A DNA stretch of 64,000 bases from Ornithodoros turicata (lineage: Eukaryota > Arthropoda > Arachnida > Ixodida > Argasidae): assembly GCF_037126465.1 (NCBI RefSeq), contig NC_088208.1:41702685-41766684 (forward strand), given 5' to 3'. Below are positions 22,601 through 32,457 of this stretch, piece after piece. Positions within the stretch are counted from its first letter, which is position 1; the number at the start of each line of letters is the position of its first letter. The notes below the pieces were generated by a model. The model was not told the origin of the DNA, did no database searches, and saw only the letters and a list, made by a program, of their open reading frames with translations. The translations under genes and the position numbers were made by a program.

Positions 22601-24564
22601 TACAAACTGCAAATTTCTACCGCCGCTTTATCAAAAACTTCTCAAGGATTGCCACCCCACTGTATGCCCTCGTCAAAGCCCCCGAGTGGTATTGGAACAC
22701 TACGTGTGAACAAGCTTTTCAGACTGTACGCAAAGCCCTTACTGAAGCGCCACTTCTGGGACATTTTCTTGAGGAAGTTCCAACTACTGTAACTACAGAT
22801 GCATCCGCATCAGCTGTCGGTGCAGTGCTTACTCAACTTCAGAATGGCCATGACACAGTCATCGAGTATGCTAGCCGCAAGCTTACGCCTGACGAACAAA
22901 AACTGCACAGTAATGTTTGGGAATGTATCGCCGTCCATTGGGCCATTACGTTAAGGTTCCGCCACTACCTTTTAGGCCGAAAGTTTCCTCTCATTACCGA
23001 CAATTGGACTGTTGTTTGCCTTACCACCAACGTTCGCCCGTCACGTCGCTTCACAGGCATGCTTATGGACTTAATTGAATTTGACTTTAGCGTGGAACAT
23101 CGCCCAGGTCGCCAAAATGTTGTCGCCGATCACCTTTCTCGCCTGTCACTTGCCATCACAGCACATAACAGTTCACTCGCTGAACTGCAACGAGAGGATC
23201 CCCAGTGCGCAGCCGCCCGGCTAACAATGCAAGACAACCCATCGTGCAGCGACTTCTTGGACATCGATGGAATTCTCTACAAACAGTCGGACTCTGGGCA
23301 CCCAACCTTGGTCGTCCCCGCAAAAATGCGATCAGCCATCCTCCATACTATGCATGATTGTGCAGGCCACATGGGTTCAGAACGCACACTACGCAAGCTT
23401 CACGACCGTTACTGGTGGCCCGGACTAACGGCATCAGTACAGAACTATGTTACATCGTGCCAAACCTGCCAGCTCTACAATCGTCCTACCTCAAAGAATG
23501 TTGGCTTTATGGGACACATGCCAGTCTCTGAAATCCCATTTTCAATCATCGCATTTGACCACATAATGATGCCACCAACAGGGAGTGCCCGCTACATCTT
23601 TAACGTGATTGACTTCACAACACGCTTCATCATCCCTGCCGCAGTACGTTCTACAAACACCGCGGACGTAATAGCCCATCTGCATTCAATATTCTACCGT
23701 TTTGGTGCCCCAGACCATTGTCTCTCCGACCACGGAGCAGCTTTCGAGTCTGCCCAGTTTGTGCGTTTCATGCGCCTTCACGGAGTGCAAGTACACTACT
23801 CCACTGCCTACCGAGCGGAAGGAAACGGAATGATAGAGCGCAGCAACGGCTCACTCGTCACAGTCCTATGGAAAATCAGTCCACAAAACCAACCACCCTG
23901 GGATTCCAAGTTAGCAGAAGCTGCATTCGCCGTAAATACAGCGTATAACGCCAGCACTGGCTTCAGCCCGTTTGAACTTCTCTTCGGATACTTGCCAAAA
24001 CTCCCCGAAGAACGACATCGCCCCCCAAGTGCTTCGTCGCTCGCAGAACGGCTACTAGATGTTCAAACTGCACGCGTAGAGGCTCTCACAAACTCTGAAA
24101 CTGCTCAGCATCGTAGAAAAAAGCTATATGATCGAACCCATCGTCAACACTCCTTCCAAGTGGGTGACTTCGTTTGGATTCGCCGCCAACAGCCAGTTCT
24201 GCAAGGCCTCGAGAAACTCTCCCCTCGCTTTAAAGGCGTTTACCGCCTAACGGAACAACTCACTCCATCGACGTTTCAGGCTATGCCAGTTACGGGACAG
24301 TCCATAAGACAAACCAAACAACCACGCACGGTGCATGTCTCCCAGTTAAAGAAATACGTGCCCCCTCTTTCAGCGCAAATCGACGAAGACCGTTTGTCAT
24401 CGCAGCCTGCCAGTGACCTGACCGACACTTCGGACTACTCCGCATCACTGCCAGTGACGCAAGTAAATTCAGCGTCTCAACCAACAACAGAACAGCCTTC
24501 TCAACGTCCAAATAGACAGCGCAAACCGCCGTCCTATCTAAGTGACTATGAACTCGAACTGTGA
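19651..24564 (+). CDS. Gag-Pol polyprotein of Ty3/Gypsy element, 1637 aa
   Basis: I start at ATG 19651 (CCACCATGC); the frame is open upstream into the LTR, but that part is non-coding in type. Domain order from residue 1: a SAP-like segment (about 5-50; LIRDELSRRDLDTTGSDAEL), Gag capsid region, a CCHC knuckle CFSCREKGHLSSKC (from 443), retroviral-type protease DSG (521-523), reverse transcriptase with YLDD (902-905), RNase H starting TTDASASA (catalytic Asp 1050), then integrase. The integrase has an HHCC zinc region (from H1235) and acidic triad D1303, D1360, E1396 (D-D35-E), followed by a GPY/F-like module with GVY. All catalytic residues are present and there are no stops or frameshifts, so this copy may be active. 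Gag and Pol are fused without a frameshift site. It acts in cytoplasmic particles and then in nuclear integration. Confidence 0.95.
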   Translation: MPGINWRELDAATMAGLSPLLIRDELSRRDLDTTGSDAELVQRLQACLDAERSTASTTRETLQDIPQAPVPFDPRILQQLTASINTLTHILQQAQQPPQSLPMTMSVPSEIATSTLPMSPPLCETMLHSSNTSQASTADHGVSAIPSPHPQTAPQSALHPVLQPYQMSYVPQINVTTMPDISSSIPAFEDGKKQKARLWIEDLQRTQQLASWSPDTTRLIAASKLRGTAKNWHLTSGREYPTWDSWKTAFLDTFAQETSLIQWQQQVMATVQHSSQSLRDYAYGKLRAINKCPAPPTDAQKVEYLLQGISTQSTATSIAAQRPASVAAFLEMCNDIDRTLQHLQQPTSVPPRHSQEEYKRHQSRPSASLGPPNTGPPKHQLASPNTANLKSYPEGPPRPHALQQRVRIADLAPEQKEVRYEALSQRYGAPAFRPGDPLSEAVCFSCREKGHLSSKCPTKQGRQNHGSSSSKTATQTTAIPAPPVPHALHTTTSETFDGSQLECSFFRATIASIGPCDAFPDSGSKMTIIHQSLVTSTQLLPWTQPPLGVVGGSTVLPEGTICLKITIGPISGVVEAVVLHNNVLPLILGEDWFRVTGTRLVFEPPNPAEVHHPASGSVVQAHLKLYPRSSCAVVLHQSSLAQGTAPEAQPTLGLQESSLPDTKPPWEPLCKSTAPSHCTRSAPDETVTIPVHDDLPPAAVGKELSQAQQSELASVLSTHHSVFARNEDDIGHLKGLEHHIELLPNAVPYSRSPYRYSPDDRRFLDEQTDKLLKQGILLPATGPWAFPAIVVTRGQKKRLCVNYIPLNKLTITAVHPLPHADDIIHDVAGASYFACLDLKFAYWQVSLRPEDYAKTAFITHSGTYMWTRMPFGLKNAPSTFQRAMQLVFSNFKAPQKSGIRIYLDDILVFASSFPDFVEVLQLVLHRLEHHGLKVSLDKCRYGLSRIRFLGFILCSDGKLPDPTKVTAMLNIPRPTTRKQVLSWVQTANFYRRFIKNFSRIATPLYALVKAPEWYWNTTCEQAFQTVRKALTEAPLLGHFLEEVPTTVTTDASASAVGAVLTQLQNGHDTVIEYASRKLTPDEQKLHSNVWECIAVHWAITLRFRHYLLGRKFPLITDNWTVVCLTTNVRPSRRFTGMLMDLIEFDFSVEHRPGRQNVVADHLSRLSLAITAHNSSLAELQREDPQCAAARLTMQDNPSCSDFLDIDGILYKQSDSGHPTLVVPAKMRSAILHTMHDCAGHMGSERTLRKLHDRYWWPGLTASVQNYVTSCQTCQLYNRPTSKNVGFMGHMPVSEIPFSIIAFDHIMMPPTGSARYIFNVIDFTTRFIIPAAVRSTNTADVIAHLHSIFYRFGAPDHCLSDHGAAFESAQFVRFMRLHGVQVHYSTAYRAEGNGMIERSNGSLVTVLWKISPQNQPPWDSKLAEAAFAVNTAYNASTGFSPFELLFGYLPKLPEERHRPPSASSLAERLLDVQTARVEALTNSETAQHRRKKLYDRTHRQHSFQVGDFVWIRRQQPVLQGLEKLSPRFKGVYRLTEQLTPSTFQAMPVTGQSIRQTKQPRTVHVSQLKKYVPPLSAQIDEDRLSSQPASDLTDTSDYSASLPVTQVNSASQPTTEQPSQRPNRQRKPPSYLSDYELEL

Positions 24565-24695
24565 AACGTTTTTGGTCCACTAAGTAACATTTTTTTCTTG
24601 TTTGTGCACTGTCATGTTGCTTATAGCTTATTTTAGTTTGTATTGTGACATATTGTTGTCAATGTTTAACTTCTTCAAATGGGACTTTGGTCTTC

Positions 24696-24709
24696 AGGAA
24701 GGGGTGGGA
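24696..24709 (+). other. Polypurine tract
   Basis: AGGAAGGGGTGGGA ends exactly at the 3' LTR start and would prime plus-strand synthesis. One T interrupts the purines. Confidence 0.75.
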
Positions 24710-24991
24710 TGTGAGGGTTTTCCTTCCCCCTCCTCCTCACTCATGCCACACTTCCCCTGGACTCCAACAGAGGTCGCCCCCTTGCTTACGCAAAAGCTGT
24801 GGCATGCGCTCGCCGCGTCTGAATGACCAGAGACTCCCTTGCCACTAGTCAGTAGTCGTCGCTCGCCATGCTTACTTGACGGTTCTGTTGCTAGTTGTCT
24901 GTATCGCTTTCGCCATTAAACGGGTAGTTCGCTGCCCTCATTGTTCTCCCCAAGCCCTGCCTCATGCCTCTCCAGCCCTGGCATCCCCACA
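24710..24991 (+). repeat. 3' LTR
   Basis: 282 bp, matching the 5' LTR except for a G/A substitution (catgccGcac versus catgccAcac) and a missing CG in the gcgcgctcg stretch. Confidence 0.93.
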
Positions 24992-24995
24992 ATAT

Positions 24996-25650
24996 GTGCA
25001 TTTCTACTCATTATTTTCGGTCATGCATTCAGTGGTCCCAGCTGCTAAGTGGCCGGATCCCGGACCACTTAGCAGAGGGGACCACTGGATCAATTCCACT
25101 GGTTCCACTTCAAGTGGGACCATCGTGAAGCTGGTTCCACTTTCAACTGGTCCCAGTCACTAAGTGGTCCCACACTCAAAGTGGGACCTGTCCAATAAAC
25201 CACTTCGAAGTGGTCCCACTCCAGATTTTTGCCTGGGGAGAATGTGCACGAATTGGAGTTACAGCATTCGCAGACGCGCGCACCTGGATAAACAGCAATA
25301 AAAAGAGACCATGCCTGTGCTAAAATAGATCAGAGTAATAGATCAAACAAAACATGGCAAGTGTGGACACGATGAAATCTTAAAGGGGGAAGCTGCCCAA
25401 CTTGGAGTCTCAGCGACCATTCTGGGAACAAAATGGTACCTGTGAGGCTCCAGCTGGAACTTCTGGAACCATCTGAGACCAGAGTGGTACCACTGATGTC
25501 ACCAAAGTGGAACCAGCCACCCCACTTGGGAATCCAGCTGGGACCATCCACATTCAACTGGAACCATTCCGGGACCATCAAACATCCAACTGGAACCAGT
25601 CCAGATTCAACTGGAACCATTCTGGGACCAGCCCAGATTTTCGCCTGGGG
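24996..25650. repeat. Degenerate GGTCCCA / GGAACCA minisatellite-like region
   Basis: Words such as AGTGGTCCCA, AAGTGGGACC, CAACTGGAACCA and CGGGACCATC recur in both orientations across 25030-25240 and 25430-25640. Each block ends with a CCAGATTTT(T/C)GCCTGGGG motif (near 25222 and 25634). A non-repetitive spacer lies between. It looks like two arms or copies of one element rather than a gene. Confidence 0.6.
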
Positions 25651-28600
25651 TCACATGTATGCACATGGCTGGCTGGCTGGCTTTCTAAAAGTAATCTACA
25701 GTCCTAACAACAAATACACCAATGACACCAGTGGCGCAGCTCCGCCAGTAGTTCGCTTTGGTGTAGGTATTCCGTTGTGCTGTGGGTGAAGCTCCCGGCT
25801 GTCTCTGTGGTGGAGGTGAGACCCTTATTTCCACCTTGTCTTGTCCATTGGTCCGGGGCAGCAACTATTCCTTGAAAGAAACTTACAAGCAATCAGTGGG
25901 AAACCAAGCAACGCAGAAAATCATGCAACAAAGTAACAGTCACATGTATGCACATGGCTGGCTGGCTGGCTGGCTTTCTAAAAGTAATCTACAGTCCTAA
26001 CAACAAATACACCAATGACACCAGTGGCGCAGCTCCGCCAGTAGTTCGCTTTGGTGTAGGTATTCCGTTGTGCTGTGGGTGAAGCTCCCGGCTGTCTCTG
26101 TGGTGGAGGTGAGACCCTTATTTCCACCTTGTCTTGTCCATTGGTCCGGGGCAGCAACTATTCCTTGAAAGAAACTTACAAGCAATCAGTGGGAAACCGA
26201 GCAACGCAGAAAATCATGCAACAAAGTAACAGTCACATGTATGCACATGGCTGGCTGGCTGGCTTTCTAAAAGTAATCTACAGTCCTAACAACAAATACA
26301 CCAATGACACCAGTGGCGCAGCTCCGCCAGTAGTTCGCTTTGGTGTAGGTATTCCGTTGTGCTGTGGGTGAAGCTCCCGGCTGTCTCTGTGGTGGAGGTG
26401 AGACCCTTATTTCCACCTTGTCTTGTCCATTGGTCCGGGGCAGCAACTATTCCTTGAAAGAAACTTACAAGCAATCAGTGGGAAACCGAGCAACGCAGAA
26501 AATCATGCAACAAAGTAACAGTCACATGTATGCACATGGCTGGCTGGCTTTCTAAAAGTAATCTACAGTCCTAACAACAAATACACCAATGACACCAGTG
26601 GCGCAGCTCCGCCAGTAGTTCGCTTTGGTGTAGGTATTCCGTTGTGCTGTGGGTGAAGCTCCCGGCTGTCTCTGTGGTGGAGGTGAGACCCTTATTTCCA
26701 CCTTGTCTTGTCCATTGGTCCGGGGCAGCAACTATTCCTTGAAAGAAACTTACAAGCAATCAGTGGGAAACCGAGCAACGCAGAAAATCATGCAACAAAG
26801 TAACAGTCACATGTATGCACATGGCTGGCTGGCTGGCTTTCTAAAAGTAATCTACAGTCCTAACAACAAATACACCAATGACACCAGTGGCGCAGCTCCG
26901 CCAGTAGTTCGCTTTGGTGTAGGTATTCCGTTGTGCTGTGGGTGAAGCTCCCGGCTGTCTCTGTGGTGGAGGTGAGACCCTTATTTCCACCTTGTCTTGT
27001 CCATTGGTCCGGGGCAGCAACTATTCCTTGAAAGAAACTTACAAGCAATCAGTGGGAAACCGAGCAACGCAGAAAATCATGCAACAAAGTAACAGTCACA
27101 TGTATGCACATGGCTGGCTGGCTGGCTTTCTAAAAGTAATCTACAGTCCTAACAACAAATACACCAATGACACCAGTGGCGCAGCTCCGCCAGTAGTTCG
27201 CTTTGGTGTAGGTATTCCGTTGTGCTGTGGGTGAAGCTCCCGGCTGTCTCTGTGGTGGAGGTGAGACCCTTATTTCCACCTTGTCTTGTCCATTGGTCCG
27301 GGGCAGCAACTATTCCTTGAAAGAAACTTACAAGCAATCAGTGGGAAACCGAGCAACGCAGAAAATCATGCAACAAAGTAACAGTCACATGTATGCACAT
27401 GGCTGGCTGGCTGGCTGGCTTTCTAAAAGTAATCTACAGTCCTAACAACAAATACACCAATGACACCAGTGGCGCAGCTCCGCCAGTAGTTCGCTTTGGT
27501 GTAGGTATTCCGTTGTGCTGTGGGTGAAGCTCCCGGCTGTCTCTGTGGTGGAGGTGAGACCCTTATTTCCACCTTGTCTTGTCCATTGGTCCGGGGCAGC
27601 AACTATTCCTTGAAAGAAACTTACAAGCAATCAGTGGGAAACCGAGCAACGCAGAAAATCATGCAACAAAGTAACAGTCACATGTATGCACATGGCTGGC
27701 TGGCTGGCTGGCTTTCTAAAAGTAATCTACAGTCCTAACAACAAATACACCAATGACACCAGTGGCGCAGCTCCGCCAGTAGTTCGCTTTGGTGTAGGTA
27801 TTCCGTTGTGCTGTGGGTGAAGCTCCCGGCTGTCTCTGTGGTGGAGGTGAGACCCTTATTTCCACCTTGTCTTGTCCATTGGTCCGGGGCAGCAACTATT
27901 CCTTGAAAGAAACTTACAAGCAATCAGTGGGAAACCGAGCAACGCAGAAAATCATGCAACAAAGTAACAGTCACATGTATGCACATGGCTGGCTGGCTGG
28001 CTGGCTTTCTAAAAGTAATCTACAGTCCTAACAACAAATACACCAATGACACCAGTGGCGCAGCTCCGCCAGTAGTTCGCTTTGGTGTAGGTATTCCGTT
28101 GTGCTGTGGGTGAAGCTCCCGGCTGTCTCTGTGGTGGAGGTGAGACCCTTATTTCCACCTTGTCTTGTCCATTGGTCCGGGGCAGCAACTATTCCTTGAA
28201 AGAAACTTACAAGCAATCAGTGGGAAACCGAGCAACGCAGAAAATCATGCAACAAAGTAACAGTCACATGTATGCACATGGCTGGCTGGCTGGCTGGCTT
28301 TCTAAAAGTAATCTACAGTCCTAACAACAAATACACCAATGACACCAGTGGCGCAGCTCCGCCAGTAGTTCGCTTTGGTGTAGGTATTCCGTTGTGCTGT
28401 GGGTGAAGCTCCCGGCTGTCTCTGTGGTGGAGGTGAGACCCTTATTTCCACCTTGTCTTGTCCATTGGTCCGGGGCAGCAACTATTCCTTGAAAGAAACT
28501 TACAAGCAATCAGTGGGAAACCAAGCAACGCAGAAAATCATGCAACAAAGTAACAGTCACATGTATGCACATGGCTGGCTGGCTGGCTTTCTAAAAGTAA

Positions 28601-28787
28601 TCTACAGTCCTAACAACAAATACACCAATGACACCAGTGGCGCAGCTCCGCCAGTAGTTCGCTTTGGTGTAGGTATTCCGTTGTGCTGTGGGTGAAGCTC
28701 CCGGCTGTCTCTGTGGTGGAGGTGAGACCCTTATTTCCACCTTGTCTTGTCCATTGGTCCGGGGCAGCAACTATTCCTTGAAAGAAA
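25651..28787. repeat. Satellite array, 10.8 copies of a ~289-bp unit
   Basis: Eleven head-to-tail units begin at TCACATGTATGCACATGGCT. Units are nearly identical; spacing is 285, 289 or 293 bp. The length differences come from an internal (GGCT)n tract with n = 4,5,4,3,4,4,5,5,5,5,4 in order. A second variable site reads AAACCAAGC in units 1 and 10 and AAACCGAGC in units 2-9. The array starts and ends abruptly; the last unit stops after GAAAGAAA. Open frames of 62-98 codons on both strands are repeated because the unit is repeated; none resembles a protein family. High identity suggests recent amplification or homogenisation. Confidence 0.96.
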
Positions 28788-29221
28788 TCGTAGTATGAGA
28801 AGAAGAACAACAACAACAATAAATGAGGAAGAAGTTATGATGACATGCATGGGATGTTACCCCAAGGTAGCAACAGGACCCTACCCCACTTCACAGCGGT
28901 TAACATGAGAGGATGAATTATGATGAACGCGAAGCGACGACAGGTCGGAGTTCTGTTTAGAGCACATCCAGACGTCCAGTGGCTTGCATGAAAGCAAAAA
29001 TGGAGCGAACAGCCCGACACTGATGCAGAGGGGAACTCCATGGGTCAAGTACTTTGGGGGAAATATTCTTATAAAGAAATGGAAAGGAGCTCAAGTTGGC
29101 ATCGTAACACCCAGCGTTCACACGTGTACCGCTCACAGTCTTCGATGATATGAAGGATTGTAGCTAGGATGTGGCAAGCTCTGCACAGCGCCGTGTTACT
29201 GTAACCCAGCTTAACATGGAA

Positions 29222-30733
29222 TAGAGAACTGCACGGGCCTAATTTTCAGGCCCGTGCAGGGCCCAGGCCGGGCTGTTACGGCCCGGTCCGGGCCCGACAT
29301 CGTCTAGATTTCCAGTCCTTTCCCGGCCCATACCCGACTCCACCGGCCCAGCCTGAACCCAACTGTTTCCATGCTGAGGCCCCGTCCCTGCCCGCCTCTG
29401 CTCTATGTGTTCTCGAGGCCCGGAGACGCGTGTTTCTATTTACATTTACTAAAGAGCAAAGCCCAGGGAGGAAAAGGACGCAGCTAACTGGTAGGGAGAG
29501 TGATGAGGTACACTCGAACGGAACGGCTGTGTTTCTCTGCCGGCAAGTCGCTCTGTGCTTGGTGCTTGCTTGCTTGCTTTTGCTTGGGAAGGCAGCGCGG
29601 AACGGCGCGTGGGCGATATGTTTGTACCTTGCGGTTCAAGAGAGACTCATCTCCGCTCTATTGCGCACGCACCGGTGCTAGTTCCCCTTTCTCGTACTCT
29701 CCCGCGAACGAAATATGTCAGAACACCTAACCTAACTGACCCTCGTGCCGGACACTCAGCACGCCCGCCACACCAATTGTCCCCAAATGTGTGTGAGTGC
29801 ACGTGCGAAATCTAGCAGACTCATTACACGAAATAATCATGATCACATACAGGGTTGGTCACGCAACGTGTGATTTGACCCTTGTAAGAAAACGGCTCAA
29901 CAGAAAAATATGGGGCAAGCGGCTACCTTCCGGCCATTGAATTTTCCACCTACTAAAATTACTTTCAACGACCTCTAATATAAATGAATTGACTTTTTTG
30001 AACTGAACTCGGAAATTTGTCTAGCCAATGTAACGTTTTTCCTGCTAAATGAGATAGACCGTGGTTGAATTAACCAATCCCACTGCAAAATACGTTACGT
30101 ATTGTACGGCTGTTATATGCGGGAAAGTCGTCCGAAAACTGAGGTTTTTATTTGCGCCTTTGCCAGCTGAAAGATGCGCAACTAAACCTCAATTTTCGGA
30201 CAACTTTTCTGGACATAACCACCGTACTACGAATCGTATTTTGCGGTGAGTTTGGCTAATTCAACCACGGTCTATCGGACTGAGCAAGAAAAACGTTACA
30301 TTGACTAGGGAAATTTCCGAGTTCAATTAAAAAATTCGATTCATTTCAATTATTAGTCGTCGAAATTATTTTTAGTAGGTGTCAAATTGAGTGGTGGTGG
30401 AAGGCAACCGCTTACCCCATATTTTTCTGTTGAGCCTTTTCTTTTTTTCTTTTTTTACAAGGACAAATGGCTCGTTACGTGACGCACCCTGTATAAAAAG
30501 GTGATAGTTCTAGATGAGAATACCATGATATCCCATAACCAATGGAAAAAGAAAGTGACATCAAAATTCAGCTGTCCAGTCCCGTTGAATTTGCTCGCAT
30601 ACAAGCCCGACCGGCCAGCGTGTTCAATCCCGTACCCGGCTCGGACCCGGTGACTAAAACTCTAGCCCGGCCCGGCCCGTGGGCCGGATCGGGCTCGGGC
30701 TTTCGGGTAAGCCCGGGCCCGTGCGGTGCTCTA
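29222..30733. mobile_element. hAT-type non-autonomous element rich in GGCCCGG, interrupted by a foldback element
   Basis: The inverted ends read TAGAGAACTGCACGGGCC on the left and GGGCCCGTGCGGTGCTCTA on the right. They are flanked by ACATGGAA (29214-29221) and ACACGGAA (30734-30741), an 8-bp duplication with one mismatch. Sub-terminal 150 bp on both sides are dense in GGCCCGG/CCGGGCC words. 29848-30493 is a separate later insertion, leaving about 866 bp of host element. No transposase remains. Confidence 0.8.
29848..30493. mobile_element. Foldback element with TACAGGGTG-type tip, 646 bp, nested in hAT element
   Basis: The left end is TACAGGGTTGGTCACG and the right complement is TACAGGGTGCGTCACG. 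The arms share CTCAACAGAAAAATATGGGG, the block cgaaattatttttagtagg, ACGTTTTTCCTGC/GCAAGAAAAACGT, and near the centre TCCGAAAA(C/T)TGAGGTTT. Pairing reaches almost to the middle, so the transcript would fold into a long hairpin. Confidence 0.8.
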
Positions 30734-30912
30734 ACACGGAACACAGGGGTGAAGGCGCCGTAGGTCGGGTAGTATGCTGGGGGCGTAGGCGGCCCGGGAC
30801 CCAGAAACCTCACGTGCGGCATAGATACTACACCGCTCTACTTCAAAAAATTGTATGTTCCTAACAAGGAAAAACACCCTCGATATATTTTATTTCTGCA
30901 AACTAGAGGCAC

Positions 30913-31159
30913 TACACTCTTAAAAATGAACTTCGCCGCATAGCACGCTCCTAGCCAACCATAATCTCGAATGATATCGTTATCTGCCCTGATTTGTTGA
31001 AAACGGGAGGCGTACGCCTTTTTTGTGACACTTATGCTGTTCATAATTGTCACAAAAAAGGCGTACGCCTACAGTTTTCAACAAATCAGGGCAGATAACG
31101 ATATCATTTATGGTTGGCTAGGAGCGTGCTATGCGGTGATGTTCATTTTAAAGAGTGTA
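30913..31159. mobile_element. MITE copy, 247 bp, almost fully self-complementary
   Basis: The termini TACACTCTTAAAAATGAAC and GTTCATTTTAAAGAGTGTA are inverted. The arms continue through GCATAGCACGCTCCTAGCCA, GATATCGTTATCTGCCCTGA and GGCGTACGCCTTTTTTGTGA to a small central loop. Confidence 0.85.
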
Positions 31160-31699
31160 GACCGTCCTGCAGTTTGCTTTTTTTTGTCGTCTCTACTTAT
31201 GCATTTTTGCGAAAAAAACTGAAACTTCGGACTTCGGATTTTCCATTTAAAAAATGGCTATACCTAGGGGCTTGACATTTTTTTAGGTAATGTACACATT
31301 GTGGGGATTAAATGAAAAAAAAAAATTCGATACGTAATACCTAACGTGTCATTAAAAAATAATCAATATTGCAGGTTTTGTGCAACATTGGCAGTCGTTC
31401 TTCTCTGCTGTTTTATGTTCAAAATCGCTAGAAACCCGCTCGCAAATAGACACACACTTCTCCAAGCACATCCCTCTAAAATGTTCCCGATCCGTTGAAG
31501 GATTGGCACGCAAGAGCCGCGCACATAGAGTGAGGTTTCGCGCACTGCGCGGAAGTTTTTTGAGACACCTAGCGGAGAAGCGGTTATCTTTCGGACCGAA
31601 ATATTTTGCAATTGCGTTGTGCGCGTGAAGTGGAACGCCACAAAACAATTTCGTCGAAATGCCTGATGGCCCAGCCACCGACCTCGGACGTTTGAGCTG

Positions 31700-31953
31700 T
31701 ACTGTTAGAAATGAACTTCACCGCGTAGCACGCTTCTAGCCAACCATAATCTCGAATGATACCGTTATCTGCCCTGGTTTGTTAAAAACGGGATGCGTAC
31801 GCATTTCTTGTGACACTTATGCTGTTCATAATTGTCACAAAAAAGGCGTACGCCTCCCGTTCTCAACAAATCAGGGCAGATAACGATATTATTCGAGGTG
31901 ATGATTGGCTAGGAGTGTGGTATGCGGTGAAGGTCATTTTTGAGAGTGATGTA
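31700..31953. mobile_element. MITE copy, ~254 bp, same family
   Basis: Same block order as 30913-31159 (AGCACGCTTCTAGCCAACC, CGTTATCTGCCCTG, GCGTACGC) with substitutions in both arms and a short insertion (gaggtgatg) in the right arm. The two copies lie 540 bp apart in the same orientation. Confidence 0.8.
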
Positions 31954-32457
31954 ACGAGCCGATACTTAAATGAGTAGTCATCTGAACCATCGATTGTACT
32001 ATCGAGTGTTTGGATGACAATCACCATCACTTTCATCTCTAAATTCTACTGTGCATATTTTGATGCTGGACGTCTTGAGTTACACCGGGACATGGCGATC
32101 GATATATTGCTACGCAGCGTTGCGTCGTGCCCTTGAAAACATTGCTGTGATATGTTATAGGACACTTCTCGGGGGGATGTCGACAGCCATATAAGAGAGA
32201 CCTTATATCGGAATTGACAGAACTCTTAAAAATCAAACTAACCATTCCACTGACGTCGTGCCGTCATAAAGATCGTTCTCCTGCCTCCGTCGCATCAAAA
32301 CATATTTGAGATCAACAATGTCCAAAGCCCGACTGAAGCATGTAGCGCTCGCCACAAAGAGGTCGCCCGCAAATTAAACCTTTATGCCATTGCGGACCAC
32401 TTCATAGGATGGTCCGCAGTGCGAACGCATATATTTTTCACCACGGCGCAGAAATTG

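Larger units (their letters stand above)
19174..24991 (+). mobile_element. Ty3/Gypsy LTR retrotransposon, structurally complete
   Basis: Two LTRs (284 and 282 bp), a primer-binding site, one uninterrupted Gag-Pol frame and a polypurine tract are all present. The element is flanked by a 4-bp ATAT duplication (19170-19173; 24992-24995). The LTRs differ by one substitution and one 2-bp indel that I could see, indicating recent insertion. There is no envelope-like ORF after Pol. Confidence 0.95.

Noticed and set aside
25651..28787. CRISPR-like array
   Set aside because: There are no unique spacers; the whole ~289-bp unit is repeated and the host is eukaryotic.
25704..28819. Repeated 62- to 98-codon frames on both strands as a tandem gene family
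   Set aside because: They are frames of the satellite unit. Both strands are open, start positions vary with the GGCT count, and no family features are visible.
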